From Polyangium jinanense (GTDB lineage: Bacteria; Myxococcota; Polyangia; Polyangiales; Polyangiaceae), in the NCBI RefSeq assembly GCF_028435365.1, contig NZ_JAGTJJ010000027.1:98168-162167 (forward strand): DNA of 64,000 bases. Direction: 5' to 3'. The notes under the pieces are model-generated. The model did not search any database. It was not told the DNA's origin and saw only the letters and a program-made list of their open reading frames with translations. Made by a program: the position numbers and the translations under genes. This document shows positions 47,091-55,871 of this stretch, piece after piece (the first letter of the stretch is position 1; every line of letters begins with the position of its first letter).

Positions 47091-48312
47091 GCAGGGATCG
47101 AATGTACTCCGCCGGCGACTTCACGCAGACCAGGATCGCCGTGATGTTGTCGTGCCCGCCCTTCTCGTTGGCGCGGGCGATCAGCTTGTCGATGGCCTCT
47201 TGCGGATGCTTGGTTTCGACCAGGATCTGCCGCAGTTCCTCGTCGGGCACCATCTTCGAAAGCCCATCCGAGCAGAGCAGGTAGGCATCGTCGGGGCGCG
47301 GGCGCCCGATGATGAGATCGATCTCCACGGACGGCTGCGTGCCCACCGCGCGGTTCAGGCGATGTGCAAAAGCGGGGCCGGTGAAGCCGAGCGCGGCCAT
47401 CGTGTGATCCGTGGTGATCTGCTCGAGTTTCCCCTCACGCAGCCGATAGCAGCGGCTGTCACCCACGTGCCCAAGGTAGAGGCGTTGCTTGTTCAGTGAG
47501 AAGCGCGCGGCCACCACCGTCGTGCCCATGCCCTTCAGCATCGGGTCCCCGGCGGCCTTCTCGAAAACGGCCTTGTTCGCCATCTGGATGCTGCGCGCGA
47601 GCTCCTGGCCCCGGCGCGGCACGTTCTCGTAGGCCGGGCCCTCGAATTTCTGCGTCTTGAACGCCTTCTCGATCACCTCGACCGTGAGTGCGCTCGCGAT
47701 CTCGCCGCCCGCATACCCGCCCATGCCGTCGGCCACCACGAACAGGCCGTGCTCGTCGACGACGACGTAACTGTCCTCGTTGTTCTTGCGCTTCTGCCCC
47801 TTGTCCGTCTGCCCCGCGGCGCTCACGAGGATGAACGGCGAGGCGCGCGTCGGTTCGTCCGCGGCCGCGTCGTCGTCCACGACGATGGCCTTCGCCGGCG
47901 CGTCCGGGTGCTCCTCGACCTCGCGCTCGTCGTCGTTCGAGAGGTCCGAGAGGCGCGGCATTTTCGGGCTCAACGTGATGACCGTGAGCTCGCTGTCGTC
48001 CTCGTCCTCGTTCGGCTCGGCGATCTTCGGCAGGAGTCTGTCCGACGACGTACGCTCGGGCGCGGGCCTGCTCGAACGCTCGGGCGCGGGCTTGCTCGAA
48101 CGCTCCGGCGCGGGCTTGCTCGTTCGCTCCGGCGCGGGCTTGCTCGCACGTGTACTCGCGGGGACTTCGGGCGCGTCGTCCGCCTTGCCCCCTTCCCCTT
48201 TGCGTTCTCCTTTGCCGCCCGAAGGCAGGGCTTTCGGCCGCGCGAGCTGGAAACCGGCGGCTCCGACGAGGACGACACCGAGGGCGAGTGCGATCGCGGT
48301 CCAAAGCTGCAT
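47059..48312 (-). CDS. PP2C-type Ser/Thr protein phosphatase, membrane-anchored
   Basis: 417 residues. An N-terminal membrane helix (about 5-24), a repetitive Pro/Ser/Glu linker, then a complete PP2C domain (about residues 165-405) with NNEDSYVV, VADGMGGYAGGE, GTTVVAA, HVGDSRCYR, LCSDGLSK and GGHDNIT. The metal-binding aspartates are present, so it should dephosphorylate Ser/Thr-phosphorylated proteins at the membrane. ATG 48312 opens the membrane helix. It lies 109 bp downstream of the large kinase gene, a natural kinase-phosphatase pair. Confidence 0.93.
   Translation of the reverse strand: MQLWTAIALALGVVLVGAAGFQLARPKALPSGGKGERKGEGGKADDAPEVPASTRASKPAPERTSKPAPERSSKPAPERSSRPAPERTSSDRLLPKIAEPNEDEDDSELTVITLSPKMPRLSDLSNDDEREVEEHPDAPAKAIVVDDDAAADEPTRASPFILVSAAGQTDKGQKRKNNEDSYVVVDEHGLFVVADGMGGYAGGEIASALTVEVIEKAFKTQKFEGPAYENVPRRGQELARSIQMANKAVFEKAAGDPMLKGMGTTVVAARFSLNKQRLYLGHVGDSRCYRLREGKLEQITTDHTMAALGFTGPAFAHRLNRAVGTQPSVEIDLIIGRPRPDDAYLLCSDGLSKMVPDEELRQILVETKHPQEAIDKLIARANEKGGHDNITAILVCVKSPAEYIRSLREAPTAEQAS
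48053..48148. repeat. Four 24-bp in-frame tandem repeats within the phosphatase linker
   Basis: Four 24-bp units, each encoding an eight-residue (K/R)PAPER(T/S)S block (for example KPAPERSS), form part of the flexible linker between the membrane helix and the PP2C domain. The repeats keep the frame, so copy-number change would alter linker length only. Confidence 0.8.
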
Positions 48313-48421
48313 GGGCGGAGATCCCCGGGCGGCGCGCGACGTACGGAACGCCCCCTCGGTTTTTCTACTACGAACCGTCCGCCGCTTGTGGAAAAACCGG
48401 CCCGACCCCGCGATCGCGGCG

Positions 48422-51400
48422 CTAGTCGCGCATGGCCTCGGCAAGGTGCCGCGCCAGCCGCTTGCCGATCACGTTCGGGATCTGCCGCGACAGGGCGAGC
48501 GCGCGTTCGAGGTGACGCGCCGCCTCGCGACGCCTCCCCCGCCGCAATGCGGACAGGCCTCGCGTCTCGACCACCTCGATGCGCTCCTGCCCGATCGAGT
48601 ACCGCTCCGAGCGAGCCTCGAGCGCCTCCCACGCCTCGTCGCCCGCGTCCTCGGTCGCGAGCTCGATCATCGAGCAAAGCACGTCGTCCGAAGGCACCGT
48701 CAGCGGCGCGGACGTCCCGCCGCGGGCCCGCGAGGCGAGCGCGCGCGCGTTCTCGATGTCGCCGCGATAGAGCAGCATCCGCGCCTGGAGCAGGATGCTC
48801 GCCAGGCGCGGCTCGCCGCCCACGGGCCGCTCGTCGATGGCGCGCGCCTGGGCCACGTGCGGCTCGGCCGCTTCGAGCTCGGCCATCAGGTAGAGGCATT
48901 CGCCCAAGTTGAAGTGGCCGGTCCACTCGATGTAGTCCTGCCCGAGCTCGCGGCCGAGCGAGATGACCCGCTCGAGGTCCGAGATCATCCGCTGCCGATC
49001 CCCCTGGAACCCGCGGAGCACGCCGCGCGTGTTGATCGACGCCGCGAGGTGCAGCGCGTCGCCGTGGGCGTCGCACAAGGTCACGGCCCGATCGAGCGCG
49101 CGCTCGGCCTCCGCGTGCCGGCCGATGCCCTGCTCCAGGTAGCCCAGCATGAGCAGCGCGATCACCTGCGTCTCGTAGCCCGCCTCGCCGAGCGCCGCCG
49201 CCTCGGACGCCGCGCGCGTGAGCGCGTCGAGCGCCTCTTCCTTGAGCGAGAAGCGATAAAGCGAACGCCCGATCCCGAGCAGAATGCGCGCCGAGAGCAG
49301 CGGCGTCGCCCGGCCCGCGACGAGCGCCTGCGCCTCCTGCACCTTGTCGCGCGAGGCCCCGTGCTCGCCCATCCAGTCGAGCGCCGTCGCCTCGTCGAGC
49401 AGGATCTCGACGATCTCCATCTCATCGCCCGCCGCGCTCGCCGCCGCGCGCGCCTCGGCGAAATCCGCGAGCGCGTCGTGATAGCGGCCCACGCGATATC
49501 GCATGAGCCCGCGGCCGCGGTACGCGTTGCCACGCCACATCCCCGTGCTCGCCTGCTGCTCCAGGGCCAGCGTGTAGAAACGTTCGGCATCGACGTACGC
49601 GTGCCTCGCCCGCGCCGCCTCGGCGAGCGCCATGTAGGCCGCCTCCGCCACGTCGAAGAGCCCCGCGCAGGCCGCGTGGTATGCGAGCTGCGGCAGCCGT
49701 TGCTCCTCGGGCGGCCCCTCCGGCGGCCCCGGCGCGTCGCGGTAGTACTCGGCGCACGTGAGGTGAATCTTGCGGCGGAGCGCCTCGGGCACGCCGCGGG
49801 CGATCGCCTCGCGGACGAGCGCGTGCCGGAAGCCGACGCGGCCGTGACGCTGCCGGCGAAGCACGCCCGTGTTGAGCAATCGCTCGATGCCGATCCGCGC
49901 GTCGAGCGGGAACTCGCTCGACTCGCCGCTCTGATCGAGGCGGCGCAAGATCCCCCGCAGGATGCCGGAAATCTCCTCCGGCGTGACCTCGGCCCCGACG
50001 GTCGCCACGAGCCTCGCGTGCGCCCGTTCCGCCGGCGACAGCGCGTCGATCTCGCGGTGCGCGAGCCACTCGATGAGCGGCAGATCGGGCACCCGATCGA
50101 GCTCGTCCGTCGCCACGTAAAACCCGCGGCCGCCCTCGTGCCGGCGCACGATTCCGGCGCCCTTGAGCCCACGCACGAGCTCGACGAGCAAGAGCGGAAT
50201 GCCCTGCGTCCGCTCCACGAGCCTGCGCACCGCGAGCTCTGGCACGTTCTCCGCCGGCGCGAGCAGCGCGCGCACCAGCGAGGCCGCGCTCTGCGGATCG
50301 AGCGGGCCGAGATCGAAGACGTCCCGGTGCGCGGCGCGCTCGGCCCAGGACGGGTGGTTTTCCCGGAACACGGGCCGGCCGAGAGCGCACACGAAGATCG
50401 GCGCCCGCGCCTCCGCGAGCGTCGCGTGCTCCAGGATGCCGAGCGTTGCTTCGTCCGCGAACTGCGCGTCGTCGAGCACCACGCAGAGCGGCGTCCGTTC
50501 CGCGCGCCTCCGCAGCGCCTCGCCGCCAGCCACGCGCAGGGTCGCGCCGAGCGCGAAGGGCGCGGCCTCGAGGGCGCGCAGGCCCGGGAAGTCCGTGGTC
50601 TCGTCGCCGCGCGGCGGCCCCACCCAGCCGAGCGCGAGCGCGAGCGCCGCCTCCGCCTCGGGGCTACTCGCCGGCCCGAGGCGCTCGCGCAGCGCGGCCT
50701 TGCGCCCCTCCACGGGCATCGACGCGGGCAGACCAAGCGCCGCAGAAAGCAAGTCGCGCACGCTGTCGCCGCCGCCGACGATCGGCTCCGGCGCGCGAAG
50801 ATCCACCGCCGCTCCGAGCGGCACGAGCGTGCGCAGACGCTCGACCAAGAGCCTGCGCAAATGGCTCTTGCCATGCCCCGGATCCCCGACGATCACCGCG
50901 ACCGACGGCACGCCTTCGCGGACCGACCGCAGCGCCGAGAGCGTGAGCGTCTCCAGCAGATCGTCCCGACCGACGAGCGGCGGCCCCACGTGCCCGAGCC
51001 GCGTTGTCGGATCTTCCGCCCCCGAAAGCTCGCTCTCCTCGACGGTCTTCGCCCCGAACAACGAGAGCAGCTCCGAGAGATCGGCCTCCGTCAGCACCGC
51101 GCGCGCCGTCGGCGAGAGCAGGATCGGCGCGGTCGACGCCGGCAGCGGCGCTTGCCCGATCCGCGCGAGGTGCGGCGAAAGCAGCCGCTTCGACCCGTCG
51201 GGCCGCGTCGTCACGGACACGTTCGCGAGATCGATCCACACCCGCTCGCAGATCCCGCGCGCGACGAGATCCTGCGCGGCGCGAATCGCCAGGCGCACCG
51301 GGTTCTCGTCCGCCTCGTGCCCGAACGCCACCACGTACCGGCCGCTCGAGGCGCGCATCACGTGCCCGCCGATCGGCTCGATGCGTCCCTGCAGTGCGAT

Positions 51401-52585
51401 CGGATCGAGCTGCGACGTGAAGTGCAGCAAGGCCACCGTGCGCCGCTCGGACGCCGACGCATCGGACGACCTCGTTCGAGCATCGGCCGACACGCCCCGA
51501 TCCGGGGGCTGGGTTTTTCCCACCCCGTTCGTCGCGGGATCCCCGGCGACATCCGGGATTCTCTGCACCTCGGCCTCCGTCCCGAGAGCGATCGCCGCGA
51601 GCGCCTCGTCGAGCGCCGTCGCGTTCGTGTATCGCGCGGCCGGATCCTTCTCCAGGCACCGAAGCACGATGTCTTCCAGCGCCGCCGGGACCGGCGTCCC
51701 GGCCGCACGTTCGAGCCGCGCGGGCCTGCGGGAGAGATGCCCCTCTCGCACCGCCGCCGGTGGCCCCCAGAACGGCGGATGCCCGGCGAGCATCTCGTAC
51801 AGGATCACGCCCACCGCGTACACGTCGGCGCGCGCATCGAGCTCCGCGCGACCCTCGCATTGCTCGGGCGCCATGTACTCGATCGTGCCGACCATCGCGC
51901 CCTCCTCGGGCGGGGTCACGCGCGCCGGCATCACGCCTTCGCGCCGCGCGAGCCCCAGGTCGAGCACCGTCGCGCGGCCCGGCGGCTCCGTCACGAGGAC
52001 GTTTTCCGGCTTGATGTCGCGGTGAACCAGCCCCTCGTCGTGCACGGCGCGCAGCGATCCGAGCAAGGCGCGGGTGATCGCGCAGGCCTCGGCCGGGGGC
52101 AGAGGCCCGCCGTGGGCGACGAGGATCTCCGCGAGCGTCCTCGCCTCGATGAGCTCCATCACGATGTAGGGTGAACCCGCGGCGAGCACGCCTGCGTCGA
52201 GCACCTCGGGCACGTGCGGCGGGCCCACGAGGCGCAGCGCCACGAGCTCGTGCGCGAGCCGTTGCGCGGCGCCGGCCCGATCGTCCCGGGCCAGCTTGAT
52301 GGCCACGCGGCGCCCGGCGTTTGGCAGCGGCGCTGTCGACACGGCCGCGTACACCATGCCAAACCCGCCCCGGCCGAGCATTCGTTCGGTGCGGTAGCCG
52401 CGGAACTCGGGCAGCGGCGCCTCGGGCTCGGATACGAGCTCGGGCGCCGTGTCCCCTTCGAGTGGACGACCATGCTCCGGACACCCGGAGGCCCCCACCC
52501 GCCTCCCGCACGAAGCACAACGCGATACTTTCCGTCCTTGACGGATGGTTGCGTCGTGCTCCGGCGGCGGCAGTGGTGCGATCAT
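48422..52585 (-). CDS. Ser/Thr protein kinase with AAA-type ATPase and TPR regions
   Basis: 1387 residues: a small zinc-finger-like head (Cys23, Cys26, Cys35, His38); a kinase domain (about 63-330) with GRGGFG, Lys97, HRDIKPEN (Asp190, Asn195), DLG in place of DFG (209-211) and APE; an intervening region resembling part of a nucleotidyl-cyclase fold (WIDLANVSVTT area); a STAND/AAA-like ATPase with Walker A GDPGHGKS near residue 567 and LCVVLDDAQFAD; and a long TPR-like helical C-terminus. This is the PknK/AfsR-like plan of large regulatory kinases. ATG 52585 is two bases after the upstream lipoprotein stop. Confidence 0.9.
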   Translation of the reverse strand: MIAPLPPPEHDATIRQGRKVSRCASCGRRVGASGCPEHGRPLEGDTAPELVSEPEAPLPEFRGYRTERMLGRGGFGMVYAAVSTAPLPNAGRRVAIKLARDDRAGAAQRLAHELVALRLVGPPHVPEVLDAGVLAAGSPYIVMELIEARTLAEILVAHGGPLPPAEACAITRALLGSLRAVHDEGLVHRDIKPENVLVTEPPGRATVLDLGLARREGVMPARVTPPEEGAMVGTIEYMAPEQCEGRAELDARADVYAVGVILYEMLAGHPPFWGPPAAVREGHLSRRPARLERAAGTPVPAALEDIVLRCLEKDPAARYTNATALDEALAAIALGTEAEVQRIPDVAGDPATNGVGKTQPPDRGVSADARTRSSDASASERRTVALLHFTSQLDPIALQGRIEPIGGHVMRASSGRYVVAFGHEADENPVRLAIRAAQDLVARGICERVWIDLANVSVTTRPDGSKRLLSPHLARIGQAPLPASTAPILLSPTARAVLTEADLSELLSLFGAKTVEESELSGAEDPTTRLGHVGPPLVGRDDLLETLTLSALRSVREGVPSVAVIVGDPGHGKSHLRRLLVERLRTLVPLGAAVDLRAPEPIVGGGDSVRDLLSAALGLPASMPVEGRKAALRERLGPASSPEAEAALALALGWVGPPRGDETTDFPGLRALEAAPFALGATLRVAGGEALRRRAERTPLCVVLDDAQFADEATLGILEHATLAEARAPIFVCALGRPVFRENHPSWAERAAHRDVFDLGPLDPQSAASLVRALLAPAENVPELAVRRLVERTQGIPLLLVELVRGLKGAGIVRRHEGGRGFYVATDELDRVPDLPLIEWLAHREIDALSPAERAHARLVATVGAEVTPEEISGILRGILRRLDQSGESSEFPLDARIGIERLLNTGVLRRQRHGRVGFRHALVREAIARGVPEALRRKIHLTCAEYYRDAPGPPEGPPEEQRLPQLAYHAACAGLFDVAEAAYMALAEAARARHAYVDAERFYTLALEQQASTGMWRGNAYRGRGLMRYRVGRYHDALADFAEARAAASAAGDEMEIVEILLDEATALDWMGEHGASRDKVQEAQALVAGRATPLLSARILLGIGRSLYRFSLKEEALDALTRAASEAAALGEAGYETQVIALLMLGYLEQGIGRHAEAERALDRAVTLCDAHGDALHLAASINTRGVLRGFQGDRQRMISDLERVISLGRELGQDYIEWTGHFNLGECLYLMAELEAAEPHVAQARAIDERPVGGEPRLASILLQARMLLYRGDIENARALASRARGGTSAPLTVPSDDVLCSMIELATEDAGDEAWEALEARSERYSIGQERIEVVETRGLSALRRGRRREAARHLERALALSRQIPNVIGKRLARHLAEAMRD

Positions 52586-52587
52586 CT

Positions 52588-53430
52588 TTACGGCAGGAAA
52601 ACGGTGATCACATACTCCGTTTTCCCTCCGGAAGGAACCCCAGATTGGGGTGCGGTGCAGCCTGCATGGTACAGGCCTTCGCCGAGCGCTTCGCATTGGC
52701 TCGCGCAAGGTCCCATGATCTCCATGATACCGCAGTCCTCGTCGCCCGCGCCCGCGAGACCTGCCGCGCAATCACGCGACTTGTTCCGGGCCTGCTCGAC
52801 GTTCGCCGGGTTGTAACAGGTACGCAGATAGGGCTCGGGCAAGAAGACGTTTCCCCAGAACGCCCCCTCCTCGTAGGGGAATCCCTTGATCTCGGCGTCA
52901 TGCACCTCCGCAAGCACATCGGCGGAGCCATGCATCGAGATCTCCACGGCCCTGCCGTAACGATTCGTGCGCGCGCCGAGGCACGCCGACACCCACTGCT
53001 GGCCCACCTCGTCGAGCGGCGCTTGCTCCCACGATGGGGCAAGCCCTGCGATGCCCTGGTACACTTCTCTGTGGACATCGCCGTGCAGGTCCGTCCAGGA
53101 GTACGAGAGCTCCTGGTCCGGTCCGAGGGCGCAGCCCACGGCATAACGGAGGAACATCCGCGCGAGCCTCCCCTGCTCCGAGGAGTCCTCGATAGCCGCG
53201 CGCGCCTCCGGCACCATCGCGTCCACCGAAAGAGGCGCCTTGGCGAACTCCCCACCCGCCGTCAGCGCCTCGGGAACGAGCGCGTTCAGAATGTTGATGC
53301 CGAGGGCCCCCTCGCCCACGACCTCGGTGCTGTCCTCCTCGTCGAGATCCGGCCCCCCCACGCAACCGATGACCGGCATGACCGCTACGAGCACGAACGG
53401 AAAAAACGCGACCATTGATTTCCGAGACAT
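52588..53430 (-). CDS. Lipoprotein of unknown function, first gene of the kinase operon
   Basis: 280 residues with a signal peptide and lipobox MPVIGC (Cys23). The mature part has several cysteines (RTCYNPAN, RDCAAG, EDCGIM, PCASQC), suggesting a disulphide-bonded periplasmic or surface domain. No family is recognised. It stops two bases before the kinase start, so it may supply or sense a signal for the kinase. Confidence 0.7.
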   Translation of the reverse strand: MSRKSMVAFFPFVLVAVMPVIGCVGGPDLDEEDSTEVVGEGALGINILNALVPEALTAGGEFAKAPLSVDAMVPEARAAIEDSSEQGRLARMFLRYAVGCALGPDQELSYSWTDLHGDVHREVYQGIAGLAPSWEQAPLDEVGQQWVSACLGARTNRYGRAVEISMHGSADVLAEVHDAEIKGFPYEEGAFWGNVFLPEPYLRTCYNPANVEQARNKSRDCAAGLAGAGDEDCGIMEIMGPCASQCEALGEGLYHAGCTAPQSGVPSGGKTEYVITVFLP

Positions 53431-53747
53431 GTACCCCCCCCGTCTCAGAGATTCCCCTCACGATAGCGCGAAACACGGAGCCGGCACAGGACACGACGAA
53501 CTTGGAGTACGGGCGTCCTGCGAACGGGTGACCCTCGACGAGTGCATCGGGAATTGCCCTGATGCCGCGCTAGGGTCGGGGGGATCGGGAGCGGCCCCAT
53601 CAGGCCCGTGCGTACCCTGATTCCATCGCGCGTCGCGGCGATCATTGGGCTTCGCGACAAGCACGGATACCGCGGAAATCGGTTGCCGACGCGGCGCATT
53701 TCGGGTCATACCCGTGGCGTAGGATCGCGATCGCACCGGGGGAGGGC
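53431..53747. other. Divergent regulatory gap between the two kinase loci
   Basis: 317 bp between the lipoprotein start and the second kinase start. It contains a C-run immediately before the lipoprotein gene, and GGGGGAGGG ahead of the kinase start (53736-53745), which is its likely ribosome binding site. I see no convincing promoter hexamers, hairpins or coding frame. Confidence 0.4.
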
Positions 53748-55181
53748 ATGATGGGTCGATCTGGGCTTCTTGGCGGAGGCGGGATGGGCGGCGGCGAGGA
53801 TCACGACGTCCCCCTTGCTGTCGGGACGTCCGTTGGTGGTTACGTCATTGACCGGCTCGTCGCGCGCGGCGGGTGTGGCTCGGTGTACCGCGCGCATCCC
53901 GCGGGCCGCGCGGAGCCTGTGGCGATCAAGGTCCTGCATCCGACGCTCGCGCCGCTGCCGAAGATGATCGAACGGTTTGTCCGGGAGGTCGAGCTCCTCC
54001 GGCGCATCCGCCACCCGAACATCGTCGAGATCAAGGAAGTCGGCGCGCTCTCCTGCGGAACGCCGTTTTTCGTGATGGAGTATCTCCCCGGCGTCACGCT
54101 CGACGTCTTGCTCTCGATGCGTGGTCGCCTCGGCCCGGAGGAGGCGCTCGAGATCCTCGAGCCCGTGTGTGCGGCGCTTGGCGCGGCGCACGCGGCGGGC
54201 ATCGTCCATCGCGACGTGAAGGCGAGCAACGTGATGGCGACGGGCGGGCTCGGCGGCGTGAAGCTCCTCGATTTCGGCATCGCGAAGCTCGTCGATCCGG
54301 GCACGTCGAGCGCGGGCCTGACCTCGGTGAACCGGCAGATCGGCACGCTCACGATCATGGCGCCCGAGCAGCTCCTCTGCGCGCCGGTCGACGCGCGCAC
54401 CGACGTCTACGCGCTCGGCGCGCTCCTCTATCGCCTGCTCACGGGCCGTTTGCCGTTCGAGTCCTCGTTCCCCGGCGAGCTTGTGCGCAAGCACCTGGAG
54501 GAGCCTGCGCCGCGCCCGAGCGAGCGCGTCCCCGTCTCGCGCGAGATCGACGCGGTGGTCTTGAAGTGCCTGGAAAAACGGCCCGAGCGCCGTTACGAGT
54601 CGGTGCACGCGCTCGTGCGGGCGCTGCGCCACGCGACCTCGGCGGGCACGTTGCGCTCGTCCTCGCACCAGCTCCCGCGCTTCGCGGTGGGCATCTTCAT
54701 CGAGATCCGGCTGCGCGCCGACGCCGAGGACGCGCCGGATCTTTTCGCGGCCGAGATCGAGCGGATCCTGGCGAGCGCCGAGGATCGGATGCGGAGCGCG
54801 GGCTACACGTTGTGTACGAGCACGAGCGCGGAGGTGCTCGGCCTCCGGCTGCTGCCGCGGGATCCTGTGAGCTGGCAGGACGAGCGGCAGGTGGCGCTCG
54901 ATTTCGCGCTCGACCTGCACACGGCGCTCGCGTCGCGTTCTGGATCGGATCCACGCGTGCACGTGAACGTCTCGGCGCACGCGGGCGAGGTGGTGGTGCG
55001 CGAGCGAATCGACGCGGATCCGGAGATTGTCGGCGGCCCGCTCGCGCGCACGGGCGATTGGGCGTCGTCGGAGGAAACGCCCAATCTCTGCGCGACGTGG
55101 GAGCTACTCGACGGCCTCGGCGGCTTCGAGGCGGCGCCCGGCCCGGATCCGCTCGTTCTCGTGAGCCGCAGCGCGGCCTGA
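53748..55181 (+). CDS. Ser/Thr protein kinase with a degenerate nucleotidyl-cyclase-like C-terminus
   Basis: 477 residues. The kinase domain (about 30-300) has ARGGCGSVY, Lys61, HRDVKASN (Asp156), DFG (175-177) and APE, all consistent with activity. The C-terminal 150 residues (AVGIFIEIRLRADAED, VHVNVSAHAGEVVVRE, VGGPLARTGDWAS) follow the strand order of class III nucleotidyl cyclases but lack obvious catalytic residues, so the domain is probably a sensor or scaffold (inference). There is no membrane segment. It is transcribed divergently from the kinase-phosphatase operon. Confidence 0.85.
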   Translation: MMGRSGLLGGGGMGGGEDHDVPLAVGTSVGGYVIDRLVARGGCGSVYRAHPAGRAEPVAIKVLHPTLAPLPKMIERFVREVELLRRIRHPNIVEIKEVGALSCGTPFFVMEYLPGVTLDVLLSMRGRLGPEEALEILEPVCAALGAAHAAGIVHRDVKASNVMATGGLGGVKLLDFGIAKLVDPGTSSAGLTSVNRQIGTLTIMAPEQLLCAPVDARTDVYALGALLYRLLTGRLPFESSFPGELVRKHLEEPAPRPSERVPVSREIDAVVLKCLEKRPERRYESVHALVRALRHATSAGTLRSSSHQLPRFAVGIFIEIRLRADAEDAPDLFAAEIERILASAEDRMRSAGYTLCTSTSAEVLGLRLLPRDPVSWQDERQVALDFALDLHTALASRSGSDPRVHVNVSAHAGEVVVRERIDADPEIVGGPLARTGDWASSEETPNLCATWELLDGLGGFEAAPGPDPLVLVSRSAA

Positions 55182-55871
55182 AAAAGCAATCCGAGGGGCG
55201 CCCTGCCCCTCGTTGATTCGATTTTCCGACATTTCATTCCCGCCTATCGCGACCATCGAGCGCCGACTTGGCGCAATGGCCGCGCACATTATTTCATTCA
55301 ACTACAATTTATTTTCGCGACAAACCAATAAATATCACAAGCAACACGAACCAAAGTTTTACAAGAAACACGTTTTACTAGACAATCTAATTTATAGATT
55401 ATTGATCATAATACACAACAACGCAACGCGTCAAAATCCAGGTGGGTTCATGACGCAAAAACCGACAAAAATGGCCCGAAAACACCCGGAAGACCGGAAA
55501 AAGCTCCGGAGGACCCCCGAGCGCCCCGCGCAGGCCCCTCGCCGATAAGGAAAAACGGCCCCAAAGTACTGGTAGCAAGATGTTTGGGTGACAACAATCA
55601 ACAAATTCCACTACGGGCAAAAATCCACAGCACCAGACCGTGGCCCAAACTTCAGTTTATCTGGACAAACATGCCCGAAAGGACTGGTAGCAACATGTTT
55701 CAAACCAAACACAACATGAACAAAGAAACATTCACAACATTCGTATAGGTACGTGGTTTACCCATCAGTTCATCAAGACAAACCAACCCACGCCCCCCCC
55801 GCCGTCGTTGCCGGACGCGAGGGCCGGGGGATACGATGGGCGCCGGTCGACACCCCCCGGGAGCCCCCTAC
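55182..55871. other. AT-rich intergenic region
   Basis: 690 bp, of which about 55270-55460 and 55560-55790 are strikingly AT-rich for this chromosome. Contents: an inverted repeat AATCTA-attta-TAGATT (55384-55400), a pair of direct repeats, and a GC-rich interlude (55490-55550). A short open frame in it (55213-55548) has no family resemblance and I do not call it a gene. This region could carry promoters, an unrecognised RNA, or be recently acquired DNA. Confidence 0.6.
55563..55700. repeat. Pair of 23-bp imperfect direct repeats in the AT-rich gap
   Basis: AAAGTACTGGTAGCAAGATG plus TTT (55563-55585) and AAAGGACTGGTAGCAACATG plus TTT (55678-55700), identical at 21 of 23 positions and 115 bp apart. 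They may be binding sites or marks of an earlier insertion. Confidence 0.65.

Noticed and set aside
47780..52174. Very long plus-strand open frame opposite the large kinase and phosphatase
   Set aside because: Arg/His-rich low-complexity product with no motif; the minus strand has clear kinase, ATPase and PP2C motifs.
55213..55548. Open frame of 111 codons in the AT-rich gap
   Set aside because: No ribosome binding site or family resemblance. It spans both the AT-rich tract and a GC-rich stretch with abrupt composition change, so a chance frame is more likely.
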